From contig NZ_MSDV01000022.1 in assembly GCF_001931485.1 (NCBI RefSeq), positions 57,667 to 121,666 of the forward strand: DNA of 64,000 bases. The letters run 5' to 3'. This document shows, piece by piece, positions 7,621 through 16,642 of this stretch. The stretch comes from Burkholderia sp. SRS-W-2-2016. Lineage in GTDB: Bacteria; Pseudomonadota; Gammaproteobacteria; Burkholderiales; Burkholderiaceae. Below the pieces are notes generated by a model. It was not told the origin of the DNA. It did no database searches and saw nothing but the letters and a program-made list of their open reading frames with translations. The position numbers and the translations under genes are program-made. How positions within the stretch are numbered: the stretch's first letter is position 1; each line of letters begins with the position of its first letter.

Positions 7621-8910
7621 TTACTCGCTCGCCGGCAATTCGAGCGCCGGCGCGCCGCCACGCCGCCGCAATCTGGCCGGCGCGGTCTCTTCGAGCAGCA
7701 GGCTCACCACGATGCCGAGCAGCACCGCGCAGATCGGCAGCCACAAAATATTCTGGATCCCGAAGTGAGTCGCGACGAAGCCCGCGATCGCCGGCGCAAT
7801 ACCGCCGCCGAAAATCTCGCCCGCACCGACGACGATCCCGATCGCGGTCGAGATCATCCCGAGCGGCGCGGCCTCGGTGGCCACCGGTCCGGACAGCAGC
7901 GACACCAGCCCGAGCGTGAAGAACGACGCGACGAACAGAACCGCGAACAATTGCACCGGCTGCGCGCCAAGGCCGCGAAACAGATACAGCATCACCGCGG
8001 TGCCGGCGAAACCGACGATACTCGCGGGGCGACGCCCGATCAGATCCGACAGCCCCGGCAAGCCGAACTGGCCGATGAAACCGCCGAAGCCGATCGCCGA
8101 CACGACCACGCCCATCCGCTGCGTATCGAGCGACAGATACTCGGTCAGATACAGCGGCAGCATCGCGCCGAGCACGAACACGCCGGTCATCGCGCAGAAC
8201 AGCGCGGCCATCGCGACCGGGATGTTGCGGCTCTTCAGCACGTCGCGCCAGTTGCCGCGCGCGGCGGGCGCCGCCGCACTACTGTGCGATCCGCCATGCG
8301 CCGAAGCTCGCGCCGGTGCGTCCGCGGCCGCCTTCGGCTCGCGGATCACGAAGTACATCAGCACGCCGAGAATCAGGCCCGGCACCGACACCAGCGCGAA
8401 CACGCCGCGCCACGACATCACGTTGAGCAGTTGCGTCGCGATGATCGGCGCGAGCGCGAGGCCGAACAGCGCGAAACCGCTTTGCTGCAGCCCCAGGTTA
8501 AAGCCGCGCCGCTTCGGATGCGATGCGTCGGCGGTCGCCGCGAAGCTGGTCGGACAGAACGAGCCCTCGGCGACGCCCATCAGCGCGCGCATCGCGAGCA
8601 GGCTGGTCAGCCCGCCGGCGATGCCGGAGAAGCCCGATAGCAGCGAAAACGCGATGATCGACGGAATCAGCACCTTGCGGCGGCCGATCTTGTCGGAGAT
8701 GCCGCCCATCAGCGCCGCGAAAATCCCCCACGACAACCCGAGAATGCCGATGCAGTTGCCGACGTCCTGCGCGGTCAGATTCAGGTCCTTCATGATGGAC
8801 GGAAAGAGCGGCGCGATCAGCCAGCGGTCGAGCCCGACGAGGCCGAAGCCCAGCGCCAGCAGCGCGACGGCCTTCCATTCGTAGGCCACGTCCCAATCGT
8901 TCGATTTCAT
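7621..8910 (-). CDS. MFS transporter (12 TM), aromatic or organic-acid type
   Basis: A 429-residue major facilitator protein with about 12 membrane segments. The loop 2-3 signature appears as G-G-I-S-D-K-I-G-R-R-K near residue 65 and repeats in the second half as S-D-L-I-G-R-R. The start at 8910 has GGAG six bases upstream; a second ATG at 8922 is possible. A Ser/Ala/His-rich central loop precedes TM7. It is upstream of the LysR gene on the same strand and may import a substrate for the hydroquinone pathway, though the sequence does not show the substrate. It ends in a charged, Arg-rich tail. Confidence 0.88.
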   Translation of the reverse strand: MKSNDWDVAYEWKAVALLALGFGLVGLDRWLIAPLFPSIMKDLNLTAQDVGNCIGILGLSWGIFAALMGGISDKIGRRKVLIPSIIAFSLLSGFSGIAGGLTSLLAMRALMGVAEGSFCPTSFAATADASHPKRRGFNLGLQQSGFALFGLALAPIIATQLLNVMSWRGVFALVSVPGLILGVLMYFVIREPKAAADAPARASAHGGSHSSAAAPAARGNWRDVLKSRNIPVAMAALFCAMTGVFVLGAMLPLYLTEYLSLDTQRMGVVVSAIGFGGFIGQFGLPGLSDLIGRRPASIVGFAGTAVMLYLFRGLGAQPVQLFAVLFVASFFTLGLVSLLSGPVATEAAPLGMISTAIGIVVGAGEIFGGGIAPAIAGFVATHFGIQNILWLPICAVLLGIVVSLLLEETAPARLRRRGGAPALELPASE

Positions 8911-9481
8911 TTGTGTCTCCATGAGCCGGCCGCTGTGCGCGGCCTGGCATTCGCTGCCGCGATCAGCGGCGCCGGGTTCGTCGAATTCAGTGCGAGATGC
9001 CGCGCCGCGCTGCGTGATGCGCGATCGATCCAGGATCGACGCGATGGCCGAGGCGGCGGCGACGTTGCGAAGATTGGCGCAAGCGCGCCGCATCAGGTAC
9101 GGGACAAGCGCCGAATGCGGCATTTGCGAATCGCGAATAATCCCGGCGAATGGCGCGGGAACGAGCGTGGATGAGGGTCCGCGCGGCGCGGCCTACGCCC
9201 GCCGGCGGTGTGGCGAGGCCCCCCAGGACAAGCCCGGGTAGACGCGCGCGCGGGCGGCGGGCGGTGGGTCGCCGCGCGAGCCGCACAGCGCGCCTCGCCA
9301 GCTGATTCCCCGCCCCGCCCGGCCCGCCTTGCCGCTACGGCGCAGGCATCGCGCTACCGCTGCCCTCAGCGCCGCACCAGCCGATAAACCCGCCTGCGCA
9401 GCGCATTGCGCAAGCGCTGCAACTGCCGCGGCCGCCAGATCCAGCGCCCCCTGCCGCTACAGCGGCCCCAGCCGTTGCAGT
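8911..9481. other. 571-bp intergenic stretch without a credible gene
   Basis: Very GC-rich spacer between the MFS gene start and the end of the TRAP genes. Open frames here have no family character. A perfect short palindrome, GCCGCT-AC-AGCGGC (9453-9466), lies just past the DctM stop and could slow transcription, but no U-tract follows it. The MFS promoter should be close to 8911. Confidence 0.6.
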
Positions 9482-10774
9482 TCATCGCATCAGCCCCACC
9501 AGCCCGAGCGCGATCCCCGGCACCAGAATCACCGCGACCAGCGCGACGACATTGGCGACCAGGAACGGAATCGTGCCGCGGAAGATGGTCCGGATCGACA
9601 GATCGGGCAGCATCGTCTTGACCATGAAGATGTTCATGCCGACCGGCGGATGGATCATGCCGATCTCCATCATCATCGCGACGTAGATGCCGAACCAGAT
9701 CATGTTCGCGCCGAGCGGCTGGACGATCGCGGCGAACACGGGGATCGTCAGCAGCATCATCGCGAGCGCTTCCATCAGCGAGCCGAGCACCACGTAGATC
9801 ACGGTGATTACCGCGATCACGCCGAGCAGCGGCAGATGCAGCGCATGAATCCACGCGACCAGCGTCGCGGTCAGTCCCGACAGCGTGATGAAGTTCGCGA
9901 AGATCATCCCGCCGAACGCGATCGCGAAGATCATCGCGGTGGTCTTGCCGGCCTCGACCAGCGATTCGAGCAGCAGCTTGCCGTTCAGCTTGCGGCGCAG
10001 CGTTGCGAACACGAGCGCGCCGCACGCGCCGATGCTCGACGCTTCGGTCGCCGTGAAGATGCCGCTATACAGACCGCCGACCACCAGGATGAACAGCGCG
10101 AGCACGCCCCAGATCTTGCCGAGCTTGCGAAACCGCGTCGGCCAGTCGACCCGCACGCCCTCGGGCCCCTTGCTCGGATCGCGCCGCACGGTCCACCAGA
10201 TCGACAGCAGGAACAGCGTGCCGAGCAGCAGCCCCGGCCCGATCCCGGCGATGAACAGCTTGCCGATGTCCTGATCGGTCAGCACACCGTAAATCAGCAG
10301 CGGAAAGCTCGGCGGAATCAGCGCGCCCAGCGTGCCGCCCGAACTCACGCAGCCGGCCGCGAGACTGTCCGCGTAGCGATGGCGGCGCATCGACGGCATC
10401 GCGACCTTGGTCATCGTCGCGGCGGTCGCGATCGAGCTGCCCGACATCGACGCGAAGCCCGCGCAGGCCAGCACCGTCGCATGCGCGAGGCCGCCCTTCA
10501 GGTGACCGATCCACGCGTTGGCCGCGTCGTACAGTTCCTCCGCGAGATCGGCCTTGTAGATGAAGGTGCCCATCAGGATGAACATCGGGAGTACCGACAG
10601 GTTCTCGTTGGCGGCGAGATCGGCGATCGTCATGCCGGCCATCGCGAGCGCCGGTTCCCAGCCGCGGATCAGCGCGAAGAAGCCGACGCCGATGCCGAGC
10701 ATCGCGAAGCCGAGCGGCACGCCGACGAAGGCGAGCAGCAGCACGGCGAAAAATGCGGTCAGGGCGAGTGTCAT
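9482..10774 (-). CDS. dctM: TRAP transporter large permease (DctM)
   Basis: A 430-residue membrane protein of the DctM family, the ion-coupled translocation subunit of tripartite ATP-independent periplasmic transporters. Family hallmarks are the long run of hydrophobic helices, A-C-A-G-F-A-S-M-S-G-S-S-I-A-T near 110-125, G-T-L-G-A-L-I-P-P-S near 150, and the C-terminal H-P-P-V-G-M-N segment. Its ATG overlaps the DctQ stop by four bases, indicating translational coupling. Together with DctQ and DctP it forms a complete importer. Confidence 0.95.
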   Translation of the reverse strand: MTLALTAFFAVLLLAFVGVPLGFAMLGIGVGFFALIRGWEPALAMAGMTIADLAANENLSVLPMFILMGTFIYKADLAEELYDAANAWIGHLKGGLAHATVLACAGFASMSGSSIATAATMTKVAMPSMRRHRYADSLAAGCVSSGGTLGALIPPSFPLLIYGVLTDQDIGKLFIAGIGPGLLLGTLFLLSIWWTVRRDPSKGPEGVRVDWPTRFRKLGKIWGVLALFILVVGGLYSGIFTATEASSIGACGALVFATLRRKLNGKLLLESLVEAGKTTAMIFAIAFGGMIFANFITLSGLTATLVAWIHALHLPLLGVIAVITVIYVVLGSLMEALAMMLLTIPVFAAIVQPLGANMIWFGIYVAMMMEIGMIHPPVGMNIFMVKTMLPDLSIRTIFRGTIPFLVANVVALVAVILVPGIALGLVGLMR

Positions 10775-11325
10775 GCGGCCTCCCGGCGCAGCAGTGCGGT
10801 CAGATGAACGAGCGTGAGCGCGACGAGCACGATCAGCGTGACGCCGGCCAGCGCGCTCATGTAGTACGAAAGCGGCGCGAGCGGCCATTCGAGCACGGTG
10901 GTGGTGAGGCGGTTGTGCGAGAGATCGGCGCCGTCGCTCGCGAGCTGCCACGTCATGATCGCCAGCGCGAGCGCGCTGACCAGCAGCACGAACAGCTGCT
11001 GCACCCAGCTGCCGACGCGGCCGAGCTTGCCTTGCAGCAGATTCACGGTGATGTGCTGCTGATCGAGCGTGACGAGCGGAAACGCCGAGAAGATCAGGAT
11101 CGCCATCGCGAAGCGCACCATCTCCGACGCGCCGCGAATCGGTGCGGAGAACCAGTAGCGCATGAACACGTCGCAGAACGTGAGGCCCATGATCACGCAC
11201 AGCACCACCGCGACGATCGCGCCGAGCACGCGGCGCAGCCAGCGGGTCGCGCAGCCTTTGTCGAGCGCGACGCCGCGGCGCGTCGCCATCGTGTTCAGCG
11301 GATCGGATTGCTGTGACGGAATCAT
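10771..11325 (-). CDS. dctQ: TRAP transporter small permease (DctQ)
   Basis: A 184-residue DctQ-family protein with four hydrophobic helices and the usual F-x-D-V-x-x-R-Y-x-F motif (here F-C-D-V-F-M-R-Y-W-F) in helix 1-2. It partners the large permease. The frame is open further upstream, but that part overlaps DctP in another frame. ATG 11325 is chosen because it overlaps the DctP stop by four bases and has a GGAGG ribosome site. The N-terminal 35 residues before helix 1 are hydrophilic and slightly longer than usual. Confidence 0.93.
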   Translation of the reverse strand: MIPSQQSDPLNTMATRRGVALDKGCATRWLRRVLGAIVAVVLCVIMGLTFCDVFMRYWFSAPIRGASEMVRFAMAILIFSAFPLVTLDQQHITVNLLQGKLGRVGSWVQQLFVLLVSALALAIMTWQLASDGADLSHNRLTTTVLEWPLAPLSYYMSALAGVTLIVLVALTLVHLTALLRREAA

Positions 11326-12338
11326 TGCGCCTCCTGTTGGGCAACCGAGCGGTAGTACGCGAGCGCGGCGGGACCGTCGACATGCAAACGCGCGGCATTC
11401 GCGAGCCATGCGCGGTCGAGCGGCTGAGCGAGACCGCGCAGACTGTCGAGGAACGCGGGGCTCGGCTCGATCAGCTTCAGCCCCTGCGCGACGGCTTCGG
11501 CGCGCGCCTGGCGGTTGACCTTGTCGAGCGCGGCCATGCGGCGCGCGAACGCTTCGCCCGACAACGCGGTGATCGCGTCGCGATCGGCCGGCGCGATCGA
11601 GTCCCACACCTCGCGGTTCACGAACAGCGAGAAGCCGGGCGCGGTGACGCCGCCGGGCACCGAGGTTTCGTAGCGCGCATAGCGCAGTACGTTAAAGCGC
11701 GCGGCGTCCATCTCGGGGATGCCGGCGAAGCCGTCGACGGTGCCGCCCGCCACCAGCTCGCTCATCTTCGCGGCCGGGGTCGCGACCACGCCGGCGCCGG
11801 CGCGATCCATCAGCGTCGACGCGACGCCGGGCAGCGCCCAGAATTTCACGCCATGAATCGAATCGAGCGACGTAACCGGACGATGCAGCCCGTAGATCTC
11901 GCCGGCCGGAAACACGGCCAGCGCGAGCAGATGCACGTCGCGATACTGGTCGGCCGGCTCGAAATATTTCCGGTAGGTGCGCCACAGCGACACCGACATC
12001 GCCTCGGCGGTCGACGAACCGAGCGGCAGGTGCGCGAGCTGCACGAGGCTGGCCTTGTTCTGGATCATCCCGTTGAAGATGTACGCGCCATCGACGATGC
12101 GTTTTCTGACCACGTCCCACTGCTGCTGCGGCGAGCCGATACTGGTCGGCGGAAACACGATCTTCACGCGGCCCTGGGTGGCGCGTTCGACGTCGGCGGC
12201 CCAGGGCTTCATCACGGCGACGTTGAAAATGTGTTGAGGCGGCAGGAACGCGTTGATGACCAGCGTCGTCTGTGCGCGCACGACGGCCGGCAACGCGATC
12301 CACAGCACCGCGAAGGCGACTGCGATAAGGCGGACCAT
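11322..12338 (-). CDS. dctP: TRAP transporter substrate-binding protein (DctP family)
   Basis: A 338-residue periplasmic solute receptor with a signal peptide ending at V-V-R-A before Gln23. The DctP fold shows in the conserved G-x-K-F-W-A-L-P-G segment near 167 and in T-V-D-G-F-A-G near 200, the region that normally holds the carboxylate-binding arginine and turn. The ligand cannot be read from sequence. It is 236 bases downstream of a phosphonate-monoesterase/sulfatase-like gene on the same strand, so an organophosphonate ester, sulfate ester or their released alcohol or acid is a reasonable guess. Confidence 0.92.
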   Translation of the reverse strand: MVRLIAVAFAVLWIALPAVVRAQTTLVINAFLPPQHIFNVAVMKPWAADVERATQGRVKIVFPPTSIGSPQQQWDVVRKRIVDGAYIFNGMIQNKASLVQLAHLPLGSSTAEAMSVSLWRTYRKYFEPADQYRDVHLLALAVFPAGEIYGLHRPVTSLDSIHGVKFWALPGVASTLMDRAGAGVVATPAAKMSELVAGGTVDGFAGIPEMDAARFNVLRYARYETSVPGGVTAPGFSLFVNREVWDSIAPADRDAITALSGEAFARRMAALDKVNRQARAEAVAQGLKLIEPSPAFLDSLRGLAQPLDRAWLANAARLHVDGPAALAYYRSVAQQEAQ

Positions 12339-12574
12339 GAGTTGTCTCCAGCTATTGAAATAGTTTTACCGGCGCCCGCGCGTGCTGCCCTCTGACGGGG
12401 CTGACAGCGCGCGGGGGGTGCTGCCGGGGCCGGTGCCCGTTGTTGCGGCTGATGCCGCGGTACTGCTACTACCTCTCTCCCTGATGCCTGCTGCTTGATG
12501 CGTGATGCGGATGCCGCTTGATGCGGTTGTTCGCGATTCCTTATTAACTGCCTGCCGCGAGCCGAGCGGTGTGA

Positions 12575-14158
12575 TTACCAGTCGCCGAGCAGAATGCCGC
12601 CCTTCTCCGACACCTCGGTCCAGCGCTCGACCATCCGCGCCGGCGCGGTCTGCCGCAACGTGCGATGCCGCAACCAGTCGAACAGCGCTTCGTGCATCCG
12701 CGTCCTGACCGCCGCGTGCGCACTGTGGTTGCCGAGATCGACCAGTTCGTCCGGGTCGTTCTCGAGATCGAACAGCTGCGGGCGAAAGCCGTCGTAGTAC
12801 ACGTATTTCCAGCGCCCGTCGCAGGCCATGAAGCAACGGCAGCCGTCGAGTTCGCGGCCGAGCCGCGTACGGGTGCGCGAGCGGAACGAGTAGTCGAACT
12901 CGCTGAAGACCATCTCGCGCCACGGCGTGTTCGCATCCGCGCCGTGCAGCAGCGGCTGCAACGAGCGGCCCTCGACGATATGGGCAGGAATCTCCACGCC
13001 GCATGCGTCGAGAAAGGTGGGCACGAGATCGATCGCCTCGACGAGCCGGGTCTCGACGGTGCCGCGCGTCGCATCGGCCGCGCGGCGCGGATCGACGACG
13101 ATCAGCGGCACGCGCGCGGACGCATCGTGAAACAGCTCTTTTTCGCCGAGCCAGTGATCGCCGAGATAGTCGCCGTGGTCGCTGGTGAACACGATCAGCG
13201 TGTCCTGGTCGCGGCCGGTTTCGCGCAGGAAGTCGAACAGCCGGCCGAGGTGATCGTCGATCTGCTTGACGAGGCCCATGTAGGTCGGCACGACCGTGTT
13301 GCGCACTTCGTCGCGCGAGAAGCTCAGGCTTTCGTCGTGCTGCATGAACGCGTCGTACACCGGATGCGGGTTGTCGCGCTCGGCTGCGGTACGCGCGACC
13401 GGCTTCACGTCGTCGGGACCGTACATGTCGTTGTACGGCGCGGGCACGATATACGGCCAGTGCGGCTTGATCAGGCTCAGATGCAGGAACCACGGCGCGT
13501 CGCCCTGCTCGCGGATGAACGACATCGCGCGATCGATCATGTACGGCGTTTCGGAATCCTTCTCGTCGATATTGGCCGGCAACGACGCGTGGCGCATCTT
13601 CCAGCCGCTGAGAATTTCGCCGTCCGGGCCTTGCGCCGAATTCGCGTAGTCATGCCAGGGATTGTCGCCTGCGTAGCCTTTGCCGCGCAGGTACTCGCAA
13701 TACGGCGTGGCGACGCGTTTGCCGAACAGGCCGGGATGAATGCCGTCGTCGCGATCGTACGGCTCGAAGCCGCATTCCTCGACCAGCACCGCGCGCTCCG
13801 AACCCTTCTCCATCCCGAGCCGCTGCATGCCGGCGGTATCCGCAACCATATGGGTTTTGCCGGCCAGCGCGACGCGCATCCCGTGCGGACGCAGATAATC
13901 GCCGATCGTCAGCTCGCCGACCGGCAGCGGCACGAAATTCCAGTACGCGCGATGACTCGCGACATAGCGGCCGGTGTAGTACGACATGCGCGACGGCCCG
14001 CATACGGGGCTCTGCACATACGCGCGTTCGAAACGCACGCCGCGCTGCGCGAGCGCGTCGATATTCGGCGTGGCGAGCGTCGGGTGTCCGTAGCAGGACA
14101 GATAATCCCAGCGCAGTTGATCGCACATCACGAACAGGATGTTGCGGACTGTCTCCAT
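12575..14158 (-). CDS. Sulfatase-superfamily hydrolase, phosphonate monoester hydrolase/arylsulfatase type
   Basis: A 527-residue alkaline-phosphatase-superfamily enzyme. Cys53 in C-G-P-S-R fits the C-x-P-x-R sulfatase signature and should be converted to formylglycine. Metal and active-site residues are visible as D13-Q14, D327-H328 (T-S-D-H-G-D), H335 and K340. The pattern V-x-G-P-S-R, G-L-V-K-Q-I-D-D-x-L-G-R and F-S-E-F-D-Y-S-F is closer to phosphonate monoester hydrolases, which also act as arylsulfatases, than to secreted carbohydrate sulfatases. There is no signal peptide, so it acts in the cytosol, after uptake. A GGAG site precedes ATG 14158. It heads the TRAP gene run and faces the IclR gene. 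No formylglycine-generating enzyme is encoded here. Confidence 0.88.
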   Translation of the reverse strand: METVRNILFVMCDQLRWDYLSCYGHPTLATPNIDALAQRGVRFERAYVQSPVCGPSRMSYYTGRYVASHRAYWNFVPLPVGELTIGDYLRPHGMRVALAGKTHMVADTAGMQRLGMEKGSERAVLVEECGFEPYDRDDGIHPGLFGKRVATPYCEYLRGKGYAGDNPWHDYANSAQGPDGEILSGWKMRHASLPANIDEKDSETPYMIDRAMSFIREQGDAPWFLHLSLIKPHWPYIVPAPYNDMYGPDDVKPVARTAAERDNPHPVYDAFMQHDESLSFSRDEVRNTVVPTYMGLVKQIDDHLGRLFDFLRETGRDQDTLIVFTSDHGDYLGDHWLGEKELFHDASARVPLIVVDPRRAADATRGTVETRLVEAIDLVPTFLDACGVEIPAHIVEGRSLQPLLHGADANTPWREMVFSEFDYSFRSRTRTRLGRELDGCRCFMACDGRWKYVYYDGFRPQLFDLENDPDELVDLGNHSAHAAVRTRMHEALFDWLRHRTLRQTAPARMVERWTEVSEKGGILLGDW

Positions 14159-14229
14159 CGTTTTGATCTCCTTCAGGTGGAGCTAAGGTAGATCAACGCG
14201 TCGACATTACCGAGCGATTTCGACTAACA

Positions 14230-14244
14230 TTTCACCCAGTGAAA
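14230..14244. promoter_or_regulatory. Palindromic operator candidate for the IclR regulator
   Basis: TTTCAC-CCA-GTGAAA is a perfect 6+6 inverted repeat in the 102-base divergent spacer between the hydrolase and the IclR-family gene, 17 bases before the regulator's ATG. Position and symmetry fit autoregulation and control of the divergent operon; binding is inferred. Confidence 0.55.
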
Positions 14245-14260
14245 CGCACGGGAATTGGCG

Positions 14261-15157
14261 ATGTGGTCTCCGAAAGTCAAGACGATCGATGCGCTCGAGC
14301 GCGGGCTGGTCACGCTGAAGACGCTGCAGGAGATGCAGAGCGCGAGCCTGCACGACCTGCATTTGCGCACCGGCATTCCGAAGGCGACGCTGCTGCGCAT
14401 TCTTCTGACGCTGGAGCGCCAGGGGCTGATCTGGCAGCGTCTCGCGGACGGGCTGTTTCGTCCGAGCTATACGCTGCACGAGCGCGCGCGGCGCATCGAC
14501 CGGGCCAATCATGTGATCGAATGCGCGGCGCCGGAACTCGAACAGCTGCAAGCGAGCATCCTGTGGCCGTCCGATCTCGCGGTACGGCGCGGCACGACGA
14601 TGGAGTTGTGCGAGTCGAACCGTCCGCAGTCGTACTTCGTCGTCAATCGCGACAAGATGGGCTACGAGATCAACATCCTGCGCTCGGCGGTCGGGCGCGC
14701 GTATCTCGCGTATTGCCCGGACGACGAACGCGAAGACATCCTCGCGACGTTGCGCGCCCACCCGCGCGCCGGCGACGAGCTGGCCGGCAATCGCCGCTAT
14801 GTCGCACAGATGCTGCGCGACACGCGCCAGGCCGGCTACGGCGTGCGCGATCGCAATTTCGGCGGCTCGTACGACAAAAGCCGCAGCGCGTACAACGACG
14901 GACTATCCGCGATCGCGGTGCCGATCATGCTGCCGGACGGCACGGTGGCCGCGTGCATCAATATCGTGTGGATCGAACGGCTGTTCAAGACTGAGGAAAT
15001 GGCCGCGAAACATCTGAAGCGGCTGGTCGACGCGTCGCGCAAGATCGCGGCGAAAATAGCGGGCAGCGCAATGGAAACTCAGGAATCCGCAGCGTCCGAT
15101 AGCGGTGGCCAGAACCGGCAGCCGGCCGCGCCGGCGCGCAAACTCCGTTCGTCGTAA
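14261..15157 (+). CDS. IclR-family regulator
   Basis: A 298-residue regulator with an N-terminal winged helix (L-H-D-L-H-L-R-T-G-I-P-K-A-T-L-L-R-I-L, about 32-51) and a C-terminal IclR effector domain. The effector domain includes S-A-V-G-R-A-Y-L-A-Y near 143 and G-G-S-Y-D-K-S-R-S-A-Y-N-D-G near 205. The C-terminal tail after residue 265 is a disordered Ala/Pro/Gln stretch. ATG 14261 is chosen; a TTG two codons upstream is less likely. It faces the hydrolase-TRAP operon, which it probably controls. Confidence 0.9.
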   Translation: MWSPKVKTIDALERGLVTLKTLQEMQSASLHDLHLRTGIPKATLLRILLTLERQGLIWQRLADGLFRPSYTLHERARRIDRANHVIECAAPELEQLQASILWPSDLAVRRGTTMELCESNRPQSYFVVNRDKMGYEINILRSAVGRAYLAYCPDDEREDILATLRAHPRAGDELAGNRRYVAQMLRDTRQAGYGVRDRNFGGSYDKSRSAYNDGLSAIAVPIMLPDGTVAACINIVWIERLFKTEEMAAKHLKRLVDASRKIAAKIAGSAMETQESAASDSGGQNRQPAAPARKLRSS

Positions 15158-15197
15158 CCTGTCGAACGGGCGATGTCATCACCGATGGAGGGGCGTC

Positions 15198-15782
15198 ATG
15201 CTGAACCATACTGAAGGCGATTGCGACGGCAGCACAGCGGTCATTGCAACCGCAAAGCGACGCGGTATCGCGTCCGCTGTAGCGAGCAGGGCAACAACCC
15301 GCGCAACGGCGTTGCTTGCCGCGACCCTGCTCGGCGCCTGCGCGCAGCCGCTGACCGCATTCCAGCCCGGCGACGACGCCGCGCTGCTGACCACCCGGCT
15401 AGGCCACCCGGCCGAAACCTACAACCTGCCCGACGGCGGCAAGCGCCTGATGTGGCCGACCCAGCCGCTCGGCTATACGACGGTCGCCGCGGATGTATCG
15501 GCGGACAACAGGATCGAGAGCGTGCGCCAGGTGCTGCAACCGGGCGAATTCAACCAGGCGAAAGTCGGCAGCTGGACGCGCGAAGACGTACTGGTGCATT
15601 TCGGCCGCCCCGCCGAGAAGAAAACGCTGCCGCGCCTGAACGAGGAAGTGTGGAGCTATCGCTATCAGGACAGCGGCGTCTGGCATCTGCTGTACAACTT
15701 CTATTTCGACCAGTCCGGCGTGCTGCGGCTCACGCAGCAATCGCCCGATCCCATGCGGCAAACCGGCGACACGCTTTACTGA
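15198..15782 (+). CDS. Outer-membrane lipoprotein, paralog of the one at 51.5 kb
   Basis: A 194-residue protein. An unusually long N-region (about 38 residues) precedes a hydrophobic segment and a strong lipobox, L-L-G-A-C, with Cys near residue 50. GGAGG stands seven bases before ATG 15198. The mature part carries Y-N-L-P-D-G-G-K-R-L-M-W-P-T-Q-P and N-F-Y-F-D-Q-S-G-V-L-R, shared almost word for word with the lipoprotein at 51453-51980. The layout, two short alpha/beta units ending in F-Y-F-D, resembles SmpA/BamE-like small lipoproteins. Its last 7 bases overlap the convergent GntR gene. Function is unknown. Confidence 0.85.
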   Translation: MLNHTEGDCDGSTAVIATAKRRGIASAVASRATTRATALLAATLLGACAQPLTAFQPGDDAALLTTRLGHPAETYNLPDGGKRLMWPTQPLGYTTVAADVSADNRIESVRQVLQPGEFNQAKVGSWTREDVLVHFGRPAEKKTLPRLNEEVWSYRYQDSGVWHLLYNFYFDQSGVLRLTQQSPDPMRQTGDTLY

Positions 15783-16477
15783 GTGCCCTCCGCACTCTTC
15801 AAGCGCGCGCGGCTATTGGACAGGTGCATGTACATCGCCGCGCGCGCGCCATCCACGTCGCCGCGTGAAATCGCTTCGTAGATATTCGCGTGTTCGCTGT
15901 TCACGCGGCTCGCGTAGTTCGACGGATCGAGCCGCGGGCGCGGCGCGAACGACGGATCGAGCTGCGACAGCACATCGACGAAAAACGGATTGCCGGTCGC
16001 GCGCGCAATCTGGATATGAAACTGGAAGTCGTACGGCGCCGCATCGACGCCGGCGCTCGCGTGCGCTTCGAGTTCGTCGAGCGCGAGCTTGATCGCCGCG
16101 AGGTCCTGGCGCGACGCGCGCTGCGCGGCGAGACCCGCGCTTTCCGTCTCGATACAGATACGTAGCTCCAGAATCGCCAGCACGTCGCGGCGCGTGCGCG
16201 CGGCGGCGGGCGTCAGTTCGACGGTCGGCGCCGGCGCGCCCGCGTCGAGCACGTAGCTGCCCATTCCCTGGCGCGTCTCGATCAAACCCGACATCCGCAG
16301 CCGCTGCACCGCTTCGCGCGCGACCGCGCGGCTCACTTCCTGGCTGCGCATCAGCTCGAACTCGGTCGGCAACTGGTCGCCCGGCTTCAGCGCGCCGCTG
16401 CGGATCTGCTCGCTGAGCCAGTCGAACACGTTTTCGGCACGCCGCCGCGTGCGGCGTACGGGCAACGGAGAATTCAT
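15776..16477 (-). CDS. GntR-family regulator (FadR subgroup)
   Basis: A 233-residue regulator with a winged helix N-terminus (V-F-D-W-L-S-E-Q-I to G-S-Y-V-L, about 17-77) and an all-helical FCD effector domain whose F-H-x-x-I-A-R-A-T-G-N-P-F motif near 155 supplies a metal ligand. FCD members often sense sugar acids or small carboxylates. It is divergent from the dehydratase-porin-symporter-lyase run. ATG 16477 is preferred over a TTG four codons upstream. Three copies of a G-T-[TC]-[GA]-T-[AT]-C-G-A-T-G-A-C motif in its own promoter region and before the porin are likely its operators. Confidence 0.92.
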   Translation of the reverse strand: MNSPLPVRRTRRRAENVFDWLSEQIRSGALKPGDQLPTEFELMRSQEVSRAVAREAVQRLRMSGLIETRQGMGSYVLDAGAPAPTVELTPAAARTRRDVLAILELRICIETESAGLAAQRASRQDLAAIKLALDELEAHASAGVDAAPYDFQFHIQIARATGNPFFVDVLSQLDPSFAPRPRLDPSNYASRVNSEHANIYEAISRGDVDGARAAMYMHLSNSRARLKSAEGTQ

Positions 16478-16510
16478 TGAGTCGTCCAAATGCGTTGTGG
16501 TAAATTGTCC

Positions 16511-16523
16511 GTCATACGATGAC
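16511..16523. promoter_or_regulatory. Candidate GntR operator A
   Basis: GTCATACGATGAC is a perfect palindrome (GTCAT-ACG-ATGAC) in the divergent spacer between the GntR gene and the dehydratase, 34 bases upstream of the regulator's ATG. The right half and centre recur before the porin gene. Confidence 0.65.
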
Positions 16524-16642
16524 TGACAGTAGTTGATCTACCGAGTATACCGCTGGCGCCGCGCGCCGGCGATCTCCGCTCGCCGTCCGGACGCCCGCGC
16601 GCGCCGCGGCGGACGGGATTCCAACCTCCGAGGAACCGACCC

